Shown here: piece after piece, positions 18,728 to 28,280 of the stretch | How the letters are laid out: every line of letters begins with the position of its first letter | Position numbering within the stretch: position 1 is the stretch's first letter | Assembly (NCBI GenBank): GCA_013822085.1 | Contig: PNJV01000003.1 | Coordinates: forward strand, 1-64,000 | Direction: 5' to 3' | Length of the DNA stretch: 64,000 nucleotides | Source: Isosphaera sp. | Lineage (GTDB): Bacteria; Planctomycetota; Phycisphaerae; Phycisphaerales; UBA1924 | Position numbers and translations under genes: made by a program | Notes under the pieces: generated by a model | Databases searched by the model: none | Told to the model about the DNA's origin: nothing | What the model saw: the letters and a program-made list of their open reading frames with translations, nothing else

Positions 18728-19582
18728 ATGCGCGGGCCGGAGGGAGTGACGCTGCCGGCGTCGCTCGAGCGCGTGGCGCGGTGGGCGCTCCTGGAGGGCG
18801 GGCCCAGCGGCGGGATCCCCGCGCTGGTGGTGCACCCGGGGCTCACGGCTGGGGGAGGCCGGGCGCCGGTGGTGGTGTGGATGCACGGCAGGACCGTGAA
18901 CAAGGAGCTGGACACCGGGCGATACCTGCGGCTGGCCAGGGCGGGCGTGGCCACGGTGGCCATCGATCTCCCCGGGCACGGCCAGCGAGCGTCACACGGG
19001 CACCTGCGCCAGCCGGAGCACACGCTGGAGCTGCTCGAACGGGCGGTCGAGGAGGTGGACCGCGTGATCGAGGCGCTCCACGACCCGTGGTGGGAGCGGC
19101 AGGCGGGGGCGCGGTTCGACGTCGAGCGGATGGCCATCGGGGGGATGTCGGCCGGCGGCATGGTCACGCTGCGTCGGCTGTGCGACGACCACCCGTTTGT
19201 GTGCGCCGCTGTGGAGAGCGCCGCGGGGGACCTCGGGATGCTCTACGCGTCGGGCGGCCTGGGGGCGTCGGCGGGGCTGGGGCCCCAGGAGGCCCAACCC
19301 AGGCTGGACAGGCTGGACCCGATGCTGCACGTGGGCCGGTGGAGGCCGGTGCCGCTGCTGGCGCTGCACAGCGAGGCCGACCGCGTCGTGCCGATCGCGT
19401 GCGTGCGCGGGTTCGTCGAGCGCGTGCGTCAACGAGCTGGGCCCGACGCGGCTGTCGAGGTCCGGCTGCACACCTGGCCGCAGACGGGCGCGCCCGAGGA
19501 GCACGCGGGCTTTGGGCGCGTGGCCGCCGAGGCCAAGGGCGAGTTTGTCGGGTTCGTGACGCGGTGGCTGGGCGTCGGGTGA
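18728..19582 (+). CDS. Alpha/beta hydrolase (dienelactone hydrolase/prolyl oligopeptidase-like)
   Basis: VVWMHGRTVNKE, DLPGHGQR, IGGMSAGGMVTL nucleophile elbow (GxSxGG), late HSEADRVVP and HAGF. Confidence 0.85.
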   Translation: MRGPEGVTLPASLERVARWALLEGGPSGGIPALVVHPGLTAGGGRAPVVVWMHGRTVNKELDTGRYLRLARAGVATVAIDLPGHGQRASHGHLRQPEHTLELLERAVEEVDRVIEALHDPWWERQAGARFDVERMAIGGMSAGGMVTLRRLCDDHPFVCAAVESAAGDLGMLYASGGLGASAGLGPQEAQPRLDRLDPMLHVGRWRPVPLLALHSEADRVVPIACVRGFVERVRQRAGPDAAVEVRLHTWPQTGAPEEHAGFGRVAAEAKGEFVGFVTRWLGVG

Positions 19583-19615
19583 TCGGCGGGGGCTGGGGCT
19601 GGGGCAGTGGCGGTC

Positions 19616-19918
19616 TTAGTGCTTCTCGCCGCTGACGCCGCGGACCGTGTACTTTTCCAGGGCCCGCTCAAGATCGACGCCGTTGATGTTGGCCAGCGTG
19701 CAGAGCCAGGCCAGCACGTCGGCGAACTCCTCGTGGAGGTTGGCCCGCTGCTCGGGCGTTGGGGACCTGTCGGGGGCGTTGTGCGCCAGCGCCGTGGAGA
19801 GCTCGCCGATCTCTTCGATGAACCACATGAACGTGGCCGGCGTGCCGCGGGCCGAGTCGGTGGCGAAGTAGCGGTCGTGGATGAGCCGCTGGAGCGCAGC
19901 GAGCGTGAGCTGGGGCAT
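19616..19918 (-). CDS. MazG-like nucleotide pyrophosphohydrolase
   Basis: FMWFIEEIGELSTAL...NLHEEFADVLAWLCTLANINGVDLERAL; -10-like TACCTT 6 nt before ATG. Confidence 0.88.
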   Translation of the reverse strand: MPQLTLAALQRLIHDRYFATDSARGTPATFMWFIEEIGELSTALAHNAPDRSPTPEQRANLHEEFADVLAWLCTLANINGVDLERALEKYTVRGVSGEKH

Positions 19919-20068
19919 GGGCGCAAGGTAGGGCGGGGGGCCGGGGCGGGTGGGGGTTGGCGGGTGGCGGTTGTCCGGAGCGGTGGTGGCCGGTATCATC
20001 CTGACCCCCGCGGGCGTGGTCCGCGAGGGTGACCATCGACGTGCACAAGCCGGGGTTGAAGCGACGCC

Positions 20069-20446
<378 letters not shown>

Positions 20447-20616
20447 GCCAGGCACGCGCGTGCGGGGGGCGAGGGATTTGCGGCCGGTGGCGTGTGGGGG
20501 TTGATTGTCGTGGGGCGGGCGGGGCCTGTCGCGTCGAATCTCTGCGGCGAGTAGCCGCGGTGAGACGCCCAAGGGGCCTCGGGTGACGGGCGCACGGGCG
20601 CAGGAGCATCGAGCCT

Positions 20617-21111
20617 ATGGGTGCAAAGTCTTTTACACGGTCGGCCGAGTCGCTGCGTCCTGACCCCAAGCACAAGGACATGACGCTGAGCAAGTTCATC
20701 AACTGCGTCATGGAGCGCGGCAAGAAGGCCACGGCCCAGCGCATCATCTACGACGCGCTGGACAACATCGCCGCCAAGCTGACCAAAGAGACCGACCCCA
20801 ACGCGCCCAAGGCGGCCATCGACGTCTTCCACATGGCCATCGAGAACGTCAAGCCGTTCGTCGAGGTGCGCTCCAAGCGCATCGGCGGCGCCAACTACCA
20901 GGTGCCGATCCAGGTGAGCAAGAAGCGGCAGCAGTCGCTGGCGTTCCGGTGGATCATCGACGGGGCGCGGGCGGAGAAGGGCCGGCCCATGGCCTCCAAG
21001 CTCGCCGACGAGCTCTACGCGGCGGCCAAGAAGGAAGGCAAGGCCATGGCCACGCGCGACCAGACCCACCGCATGGCCGAGGCGAACAAGGCCTTCGCCC
21101 ACTTCGCCTGA
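20617..21111 (+). CDS. rpsG: 30S ribosomal protein S7
   Basis: VMERGKKATAQRIIYDALD, RRIGGANYQVPIQV-type core, FAHFA end. Confidence 0.98.
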   Translation: MGAKSFTRSAESLRPDPKHKDMTLSKFINCVMERGKKATAQRIIYDALDNIAAKLTKETDPNAPKAAIDVFHMAIENVKPFVEVRSKRIGGANYQVPIQVSKKRQQSLAFRWIIDGARAEKGRPMASKLADELYAAAKKEGKAMATRDQTHRMAEANKAFAHFA

Positions 21112-21186
21112 GCCGATCCAGCACCCTGGACAACCATCGACCCGGCGCGGCGCGCGCCGCCGGGCGTTTCACCTCTATCATCGGGC

Positions 21187-22311
21187 GTGGACCACGCGAC
21201 GGACGCGATCGGCGACGCGGGGCGGTACGACCGGCAGTCGCGGCTGCCCGGCTTCGGGGCGACCTGCCAGGCCAGGCTCGGCGCCGCGCACGCGATGGTC
21301 ATCGGGTGCGGGGCCCTGGGGTGCGCGGCGATCGATCTGCTGGCCCGGGCGGGGGTCGGCCGGCTGACGGTCATCGACCGCGACCTGGTCGAGTCGAGCA
21401 ACCTCCAGCGGCAGAGCCTCTACAGCGAGGCGGACGCTCAGCAGGGCGCGCCCAAGGCCGAGGCCGCGGCCCGGCGCGTGGCGCTGATCAACAGCGGCGT
21501 GCGCGCCGAGGCGCTGGTCGAGGACGTGACGCCGGAGAACGTCGAGCGGCTGATCGTGCCGCACCCGCGGCCGGGCGTGCTGGTGGATTGCACCGACAAC
21601 TTCCAGACGCGGTACCTGCTCAACGACGCGGCGGTCAAGCACGGCGTGCCGGTGGCCTACGGGGCTGCGGTGGGGTGGGCGGGGATGGTGGCGAGCTTCG
21701 AGCGTTCCGGCGGGGCCTGCCTGCGGTGCGTCTTCCCGGAGCCGCCGGCGGAGGTGGCGGGTCAGAGCTGCGACGTGGCCGGCGTGTTCGGGCCCGTGGC
21801 GGCGATGGTGGGGGCGATGCAGGCGGCTGAGGCGGTGCGCATGCTCGCTGCGCCCGCGGGCGTGGCGGGCTTTGGCGGGGCGCTGTGGACGATCGACGCG
21901 CAGCTGGGGCGCTGGCAGCGCGTGGCTCTGCCCGAGCCGGACGCGGCGTGCCCGGCGTGCCGTCAAGACGGGGCCCGCGCCCACGAGTGGCTCAGCGGGG
22001 CGCGCTGGACGCGCGAGGGCGTGGTCTGTGCGCGCCTCAGCGGGGGGCGCGGGGCGGTGCGGGTCATGCCAGGGCAGGCCGGCGCGTCGGCGGTCACCAT
22101 CGACCTGGGCGCGCTGGCGTCCAGGCTCGGGGCGCACGGGCGGTTCGCCCTCCGGGGGCAGGGGCGCGGCGCGGTCATGACCGGCCGGCTGGCCGGGGGC
22201 GCCTGGGAGGGGCTGGACGTGACCGTCTTTGGCGACGGCCGGGCAGTGATCGCGGGCACGACCGACCTGAGCGTGGCGCGCAGCCTGTACGCGCGGCTGA
22301 TCGGCGTCTGA
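21187..22311 (+). CDS. ThiF/MoeB/HesA E1-like adenylyltransferase
   Basis: RYDRQSRLPGFG, GCGALGCAAIDLLARAGVG, DRDLVESSNLQRQ, CTDNFQTRYLLND, CxxC pairs (CLRC, CPAC). Confidence 0.93.
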   Translation: MDHATDAIGDAGRYDRQSRLPGFGATCQARLGAAHAMVIGCGALGCAAIDLLARAGVGRLTVIDRDLVESSNLQRQSLYSEADAQQGAPKAEAAARRVALINSGVRAEALVEDVTPENVERLIVPHPRPGVLVDCTDNFQTRYLLNDAAVKHGVPVAYGAAVGWAGMVASFERSGGACLRCVFPEPPAEVAGQSCDVAGVFGPVAAMVGAMQAAEAVRMLAAPAGVAGFGGALWTIDAQLGRWQRVALPEPDAACPACRQDGARAHEWLSGARWTREGVVCARLSGGRGAVRVMPGQAGASAVTIDLGALASRLGAHGRFALRGQGRGAVMTGRLAGGAWEGLDVTVFGDGRAVIAGTTDLSVARSLYARLIGV

Positions 22312-22389
22312 GCGCGCAGCCGGGGCGTGCCGGCGGGGATGTATACTGACGCGCATCGCCCCGGCGCGGGCGGGCCCAGGAGCAACGAC

Positions 22390-22914
22390 ATGGGTGCGAT
22401 CGGCTCGATCATCGCGACGACGTTGAAGCGGACGCTCGGGTACAGCGACGGGCTGTACAAGGACATCAAGGCGGGCGACGCGGCGCGGTTTGCTCGGCCG
22501 GGCGGGCAGCTGGTGGTGTCCAACCACCCGTCGTTCGTGCTCGGGCACCTGTGCCTGTACCCGTCCAGGTGCCTGGAGCTGACCGGCCACCCTGGGCACG
22601 CCAGCTACGTGTACCCCGGCTTTGACGAGCTCTTCAAGCCCGGCGTCGAGTGCAAGGACGACGCGTCGGGGGCGGTGTACCCGGCCTATGCGGAGCTGCT
22701 CCAGCGCTACAAGAGCGCGCACGGCGCGCTCCTGGAGGCCCTGCCCGCGGTGGCCGACGAGGTCATGGGCCGGCCCAACCCCAACGAGGCCAACCGCGAG
22801 CGCTTCCCCACGGTGGGCGCGCTGGTGTCGTTCCTGGCCACGGGGCACATGATGATGCACCTGGGGCAGGTCAGCGCGTGGCGGCGGATGATGGGGATGC
22901 CGGCGGCGGGCTGA
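22390..22914 (+). CDS. DinB-like four-helix protein
   Basis: VVSNHPSFVLGHL and LATGHMMMHLGQVSAWRRMMG His motifs; AGGAG SD. Confidence 0.75.
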   Translation: MGAIGSIIATTLKRTLGYSDGLYKDIKAGDAARFARPGGQLVVSNHPSFVLGHLCLYPSRCLELTGHPGHASYVYPGFDELFKPGVECKDDASGAVYPAYAELLQRYKSAHGALLEALPAVADEVMGRPNPNEANRERFPTVGALVSFLATGHMMMHLGQVSAWRRMMGMPAAG

Positions 22915-22929
22915 GGCCCCGGCGGACCG

Positions 22930-25032
22930 TTACGAGCTGTGGGCCGCCTGACGGGGGAGCGACGCTGCGCCCTGCGGCGACGGCGCGCCGGCCGGCTGCG
23001 CTGGCGGGCGGATCCAGCGGGAGATCGCCGGGTCGCCCAGGATCTCCGCTGCGCCGCGGTCGGTGGACCCCGAGCGGCGGGCGATGGCCGCGGCCAGGAG
23101 CCCCATGAACAGCGGCTGCGGCCGCAGCGGGCGACCGGTCAGCTCAGGGTGGAACTGCCCGGCGATGAAGAACGGGTGCGCCAGCGGGTGGGACTGGGCC
23201 GGGTCGGGCGCGGGCTGCGGGAGCTCGAGGACCTGCATGATCGGCTGGGTCGGGTGTCGGCCGGAGAAGATCAGGCCGGCCTGGCTGAGCCGGTCGATGA
23301 ACGCCGGGTCGACCTCGTAGCGGTGTCGGAAGCGCTCGCGGACCGAGAGGCGGTTGCTGTAGAGGAAGTGGGCCAGGGATCCCTCGGTCAGGAGGACGTC
23401 CTGCGCGCCCAGGCGCATGGAGCCGCCCAGGCCCTCGATCTTCTTCTGCTCGGGCAGCTCGGAGATGACGGGGCTGTTGCAGGCGGGGTCGAACTCGGTG
23501 CTGTTGGCGTCGCGGATGCCCAGGGCGTTGCGGGCGAACTCGATGACGGCGACCTGGAAGCCCAGGCAGATGCCCAGGTACGGGATCTGGTGCGTCCGGC
23601 AGTGGCGGACGCAGGCGATCTTGCCCTCGACGCCGCGCGCCCCGAAGCCGCCCGGGACGATGACGGCGTCGACGCTCTGGAGGCGCGCGTGGGCGGAGGA
23701 CTCGGTCAGCTCGGTGGTGTCGATCCAGCGGACGTCGGCGTGGCAGTCCAGGTGAGCGCAGCAGTGCTCGATGGCCTTGTCGATGGAGGCGTAGGCGTCG
23801 CGCATCGAGACGTACTTGCCCGTGATGCCCACGGTGATCGAGCGGGTGTGCTGGCGGCTGAGCCTGCGGACGAAGGAGGCCCACAGCTCGCGGGAGCGGT
23901 CCTCGTGGGCGGCGTCGACGCGGTCGTGCAGGCCCAGGATGGACATGATCTCGCGGTCGAGGCCGTCGGAGCGCATCTCGTCGGGGATGGTGTAGACGCT
24001 GGGGCGGTCGTGGAGGGAGAAGACGCGCTTGAGCGGCACGTTGGAGAACATCGCGATCTTCTGCATCACCGTCGGCGAGCAGGGCTCCGAGGCGCGGCAG
24101 GCGATGATGTGGGGCTGGACGCCGGCCTCCATCAGCCGCTTGATGCCCAGCTGGGCCGCCTTGCTCTTCTGCTCGCCCAGCGCCGGGGGCGAGATCACGT
24201 ACGTCAGGGCGACGAAGCAGCACGAGCCCGGGCCCTCCTCGAAGGCCAGCTCGCGCAGGGCCTCGATGTAGAACCCGTTCTCGTAGTCGCCCACCGTGCC
24301 GCCGACCTCGACGAAGACCACGTCGGCGGGGCGTTTGCCGTCGCCCTGCACGGCCAGCTCGCGGATCCGCCGCTTCACCTCGCCCGTCACGTGCGGGATC
24401 ATCTGCACGTCGCGCCCGGCAAAGTCGCCGCGGCGCTCGCGGTCGACGATCGTCGAGAAGATCTGCCCGTTGGTCGTGAAGTTCCGCCGGGTCAGGTCCT
24501 GGTCGAGCATCCGCTCGTACGTGCCCAGGTCCATGTCGCACTCGGTGCCGTCGTCGAGCACGAAGACCTCGCCGTGGCGGAACGGGTTGAGCGTGCCGGC
24601 GTCGATGTTCAGGTAGCCCTCGAGCTTGATGGGGGCGACCGTCAGGCCCTTGTCGCGCAGGAGCTTGGCCAGCGAGGCGGCGAAGATCCCCTTGCCCAGC
24701 GCCGACATGACCGTGCCGAAGACGAACACATACTTGTGGTACCCGGGGCGGTAGCCCGGCGGCATCGGCGAGAAGAACTCCTGCGCCGACGACGTGGCCA
24801 CGCCCGACAGGAGCGCCGCGGCGCTGGGCGCCTCAGCGGCCTGGCCGGCCAGCGCCGCGTGAGGGGTGTGGGGGGTGTGGGGGGTGTGGGGCGCGTGGGG
24901 GGCGTGCGCGCCAAGCGGCGACTGCGCCGCGTGGTGGGTGTGCTGGGGTGTGGGTGAGGTCGGGGGGAACGGGTGCGAAACGGTGGACGGGCCGGGCGGT
25001 GCGTCGCTCAGCGGGCGCTCATGCGGGGGCAT
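22930..25032 (-). CDS. pyrG: CTP synthase with about 120-aa low-complexity N-terminal extension
   Basis: SALGKGIFAASLAKLL, HGEVFVLDDGTECDMDLGTYERM, TTNGQIFSTIVDRERRGDF, PYLGICLGFQ, FHPE; ATG 25032 preceded by TACACT at 7 nt. Confidence 0.93.
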   Translation of the reverse strand: MPPHERPLSDAPPGPSTVSHPFPPTSPTPQHTHHAAQSPLGAHAPHAPHTPHTPHTPHAALAGQAAEAPSAAALLSGVATSSAQEFFSPMPPGYRPGYHKYVFVFGTVMSALGKGIFAASLAKLLRDKGLTVAPIKLEGYLNIDAGTLNPFRHGEVFVLDDGTECDMDLGTYERMLDQDLTRRNFTTNGQIFSTIVDRERRGDFAGRDVQMIPHVTGEVKRRIRELAVQGDGKRPADVVFVEVGGTVGDYENGFYIEALRELAFEEGPGSCCFVALTYVISPPALGEQKSKAAQLGIKRLMEAGVQPHIIACRASEPCSPTVMQKIAMFSNVPLKRVFSLHDRPSVYTIPDEMRSDGLDREIMSILGLHDRVDAAHEDRSRELWASFVRRLSRQHTRSITVGITGKYVSMRDAYASIDKAIEHCCAHLDCHADVRWIDTTELTESSAHARLQSVDAVIVPGGFGARGVEGKIACVRHCRTHQIPYLGICLGFQVAVIEFARNALGIRDANSTEFDPACNSPVISELPEQKKIEGLGGSMRLGAQDVLLTEGSLAHFLYSNRLSVRERFRHRYEVDPAFIDRLSQAGLIFSGRHPTQPIMQVLELPQPAPDPAQSHPLAHPFFIAGQFHPELTGRPLRPQPLFMGLLAAAIARRSGSTDRGAAEILGDPAISRWIRPPAQPAGAPSPQGAASLPRQAAHSS

Positions 25033-25180
25033 GGAACAGAGTGTAGATCGCCCCGGCTGGGCCGGTGCGCGGCCTTGACACAAAGTTCATTGGCACAGCC
25101 CGCGCTGGGCGCACTTTGCTGGGGCTTGGCCCCGGGTGAGCGTCGGCGGCCCGGCGTGGGGCTGCCGGGCGCGCTTGGGG

Positions 25181-26350
25181 TCAGGCGATGGTGGGGATCC
25201 ACGCGGCCAGGGCGTCGCGGGCCGCGGCCAGGTCGCGGGTGTCGATCATCTCCGCGGCGGTGTGGATGTAGCGGGTGCCGACGACCACGCCCAGTGCCCG
25301 GGCGCCCGAGGCCGACTGCTGCGCCGCGGCGCCGTCCTGCCCGCCGCGCATCAGGATGGTCCGCTGGCAGGCGATGCCGTGCCGCTTGGCCACGGCCTCC
25401 AGGTCGTTGATCAGGCGGTGGTCGGCGATGAAGGACGAGTCCATCAGGTGCAGGCCGAAGCCCTTGCCCTGCTCGGTGACGGCCTCGTCGGGTGGGACAC
25501 CCGGCGTGTCACATGACAGGGTCACGTCCAGCCCGACGCCGATGTCGCAGGCCACGGCGTGGCTCGACGTCTTGGCGCCGCGCAGGCCGACCTCCTCCTG
25601 CGTCGTGAAGGAGACGATCAGCTCGCAGGCGTGGCCCGAGCCGGCGGCGTCGATGGCCCGCACGGCCTCCACCCCGAGCCAGCAAGCCACGCGGTTGTCC
25701 ATGGCCTGGGCCACGCACTTGTGCCCGGCCTGCGCAAAGGGCTCGGCGTACACGCAGTAGTCGCCCAGGCGGACGCGGCGCTTGACCTCGGCGGCGTCCA
25801 GGCCGGTGTCGACGATCAGCTCCTTGACGTCGGGGATCTTCTTCTTGTCCTCGTCGGAGGCGATGTGCACGGGCCGCCCGCCGGGGTTGAGCACCGCGGG
25901 CAGGTCGCCCGACTCGGTCACCAGCGTGACCCGGCGCGAGAAGAGGTTGCGCGTGTCGAACCCGCCGGCGGGGAAGACGCGGATGAAGCCCATGTCGTCG
26001 ATGTGGCGGACGTAGAAGCCGATCTGGTCCATGTGGGCCAGCAGCAGCACGCGTGTGGGCCGGCCCAGCGGGGGCTTGGCCAGGGAGCGCACGGCCCTGC
26101 CGGTGCGCGGGGCCCGCCGGCAGACCAGGTTCCCCAGCGCGTCGGTGGAGGCCTCGTCGAAGAGGCCGGCGATCTCGGCCGTGAGCAGCTCGCGCACGCG
26201 CTCCTCGCGCCCCGGGATGCCCGGCGTGAGGCAGAGCCTGCGCAGGAGGTCGATGTTCAGCTCGCCGGCGCCGGGGGCGCCCGCGCGGCCGGGGGCGCGC
26301 GCCGGGCGGGGCGCTGGGGTGTGCGGGGCGGCGGGGCGTTGCTTTGCCAT
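25181..26350 (-). CDS. M42 family aminopeptidase/endoglucanase-like protein
   Basis: LLLAHMDQIGFYV, QAMDNRVACWLGVE, SFTTQEEVGLRGA, RGGQDGAAAQQSASG, YIHTAAEMID. Confidence 0.93.
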   Translation of the reverse strand: MAKQRPAAPHTPAPRPARAPGRAGAPGAGELNIDLLRRLCLTPGIPGREERVRELLTAEIAGLFDEASTDALGNLVCRRAPRTGRAVRSLAKPPLGRPTRVLLLAHMDQIGFYVRHIDDMGFIRVFPAGGFDTRNLFSRRVTLVTESGDLPAVLNPGGRPVHIASDEDKKKIPDVKELIVDTGLDAAEVKRRVRLGDYCVYAEPFAQAGHKCVAQAMDNRVACWLGVEAVRAIDAAGSGHACELIVSFTTQEEVGLRGAKTSSHAVACDIGVGLDVTLSCDTPGVPPDEAVTEQGKGFGLHLMDSSFIADHRLINDLEAVAKRHGIACQRTILMRGGQDGAAAQQSASGARALGVVVGTRYIHTAAEMIDTRDLAAARDALAAWIPTIA

Positions 26351-26426
26351 GGTGGTTCGTTCCGGGCTGCGCCTGGTGGTGCTCGGCGCGGTGGTCCTAC
26401 GTTAGCAACAGGAGCCCTCCGACGAC

Positions 26427-27737
26427 ATGGCCCGACTCTCGCCGATCCTGCCGATGCACCGCGCCGCTGAGGCGGCTCTGGACCGCTGGGGGGCCCCCGC
26501 CGCGGGCCCAACCGCGGGCCCAACCGCGGGCCCAACCGCGGGCCAGTCGCCCGGCCAGACGCCGGCGCACCAGGCCGGCGAGCCGATCGATTTCGTCCAG
26601 GCCTACGCGCCCCTTGAGCTGGAGTACGCGGTCATCCGCAAGAGCGCGGGGCTGGTCGACAGCCCGCAGCGCAGCGTGGTGGAGGTCACGGGGGCCGACC
26701 GCCAGGCGTTCCTCAACCGCATGATGACCCAGGAGCTCAAGGAGTGGACCCTGGGCGCGGGGCTGTGGCGCTCGGCACGGTCGTTCTGGCTCTCGCGCAA
26801 GGGGCGGATCGACGCCGACGTGCGCCTGCTCAACCTGCCCGACCGCGTGCTGATCGACGCCGACGCCTGCGCCGTGGGCCGGCTGCTCCAAACGCTCGGG
26901 GACTACGTGATCGCCGACGACGTGACGCTGCGCGACCTGACGGCGGCGCTGCACAGGCTCGAGCTGCACGGGCCCGGAGCCGCAGCGGCGCTGGCCTCGG
27001 TCGCGGCGCGCAGCCTCGGCGGGGCGCCCGTGGGCGAGATCGCCCCCGGCGGTGTGTCACAGGTCGAGATCGCCGGCCACAGCGTGATCGTCGAGCGCTT
27101 CGACCTGACCGGCGAGATCGGGCTGCACCTGACGACGCCCGTCCAGGGCGCCCAGGCGGTGTACCGGGCCCTGCTGGCGCTGGCGGCGCACAACGCGCCC
27201 GGTCACAGCGGGCCCAACCCGCGGCCGCTGCTGCGCCCGATCGGCTGGCAGGCGGTGAACATGGCCCGCGTCGAGGCCGGCCAGGCGCAGTACCTCATCG
27301 ACTTCGGCCCGGACACGCTCCCGGCCGAGACGGGGCTGCTCGATGACCGCGTCTCGTTCACCAAGGGGTGCTACCTGGGCCAGGAGATCGTGGCCCGGAT
27401 GCGCTCGCTGGGGCACCCCAAGCGGCGGCTCGTGTGCGTGCGGCTCGAGGCGCAGGGCGACGCCGATGTGCCGCTGCTCCCGGAGGCCGGCGCCCCGGTG
27501 CTGGTGGCGCCCGCGGCGGGCGATGACGCCGACGGCCAGTGGGTGGCCGCGGGGGCTGTCACGTCGGCGACGATCTCGCCGATGCTCGGCCGGCGGCCGA
27601 TCGCCCTGGCCATGGTCGGCTGGGCCCAGGTGCGCGACGGCCTGCCCGTCCGCGTGCCGGCCCTGGGCAGCAGCGACGAGCCGGCCCTGCTCGACGGCCG
27701 CATCAGGACGGACCTGGCCAGCCTCACTCGCCCGTGA
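26427..27737 (+). CDS. ygfZ: YgfZ/GcvT-like folate-binding protein
   Basis: FLNRMMTQEL, KGCYLGQEIVARMRSLGHPKRRLVCV. Confidence 0.88.
   Translation: MARLSPILPMHRAAEAALDRWGAPAAGPTAGPTAGPTAGQSPGQTPAHQAGEPIDFVQAYAPLELEYAVIRKSAGLVDSPQRSVVEVTGADRQAFLNRMMTQELKEWTLGAGLWRSARSFWLSRKGRIDADVRLLNLPDRVLIDADACAVGRLLQTLGDYVIADDVTLRDLTAALHRLELHGPGAAAALASVAARSLGGAPVGEIAPGGVSQVEIAGHSVIVERFDLTGEIGLHLTTPVQGAQAVYRALLALAAHNAPGHSGPNPRPLLRPIGWQAVNMARVEAGQAQYLIDFGPDTLPAETGLLDDRVSFTKGCYLGQEIVARMRSLGHPKRRLVCVRLEAQGDADVPLLPEAGAPVLVAPAAGDDADGQWVAAGAVTSATISPMLGRRPIALAMVGWAQVRDGLPVRVPALGSSDEPALLDGRIRTDLASLTRP
26506..26545 (+). repeat. 12-bp in-frame repeat (GCGGGCCCAACC-type) encoding AGPT repeats
   Basis: gcgggcccaaccgcgggcccaaccgcgggcccaaccgcgggcca. 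Confidence 0.85.
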
Positions 27738-27776
27738 CTGGCGCGCCCGCCCACGCGGGCGCGCACGGAGGGACCG

Positions 27777-28142
27777 ATGATCCAGAAGGTCAACATCGCC
27801 GGGTCGCTGGCGCAGGTGCGACAGTACTGGCGGCCCGGCATCGCGGCCCAGGTCAACGGCCAGGAGGTGCGCCTTGCCAAGCTCCACGGCGAGTTCATCT
27901 GGCACAGCCACGCCGAGGCGGACGAGCTGTTCATGGTCGTCAGCGGTCGGCTGACGATCCAGACCCGCGACGGCGACCTGCGGCTTGGGCCGGGCGAGAT
28001 GGCCGTGGTGCCGCGCGGCGTCGAGCACCGCCCCGTGGCCCCCGAGCCGGTGCACCTGCTGATGATCACCGCTGCGGGCACGCGCAACACCGGCCAGCAC
28101 CAGGACGCCCGGCTCACCGCGCCCGCCGGCGTGAGGATCTGA
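27777..28142 (+). CDS. Cupin-domain protein
   Basis: WHSHAEADELFMVVSGRLTIQ...GEMAVVPRGVEHRPVA; GGAGGG SD. Confidence 0.9.
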   Translation: MIQKVNIAGSLAQVRQYWRPGIAAQVNGQEVRLAKLHGEFIWHSHAEADELFMVVSGRLTIQTRDGDLRLGPGEMAVVPRGVEHRPVAPEPVHLLMITAAGTRNTGQHQDARLTAPAGVRI

Positions 28143-28280
28143 GCGTGGCGCGGCGGGGCAGCGGCTCGGCACGTGGGGCAGCGGCAGCAGGCAGCGGGGC
28201 GGTTGGGAGCGGGTAGGTTGGGAGTGGGTTGGCTGGGAGCGGGGGGGCAGCCGCGGGCGCGGCGCAATCGGGAGGCCGGC

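Noticed and set aside
17696-19582. Bifunctional PyrF-hydrolase fusion protein
   Set aside because: The true PyrF C-terminus and stop are readable in another frame; the linker is not protein-like.
25075-25100. TTGACA...TGGCAC sequence as a sigma70 or sigma54 promoter
   Set aside because: No -10 at proper spacing on the + strand and no TTGC element for sigma54; pyrG already has a better leaderless-type -10.
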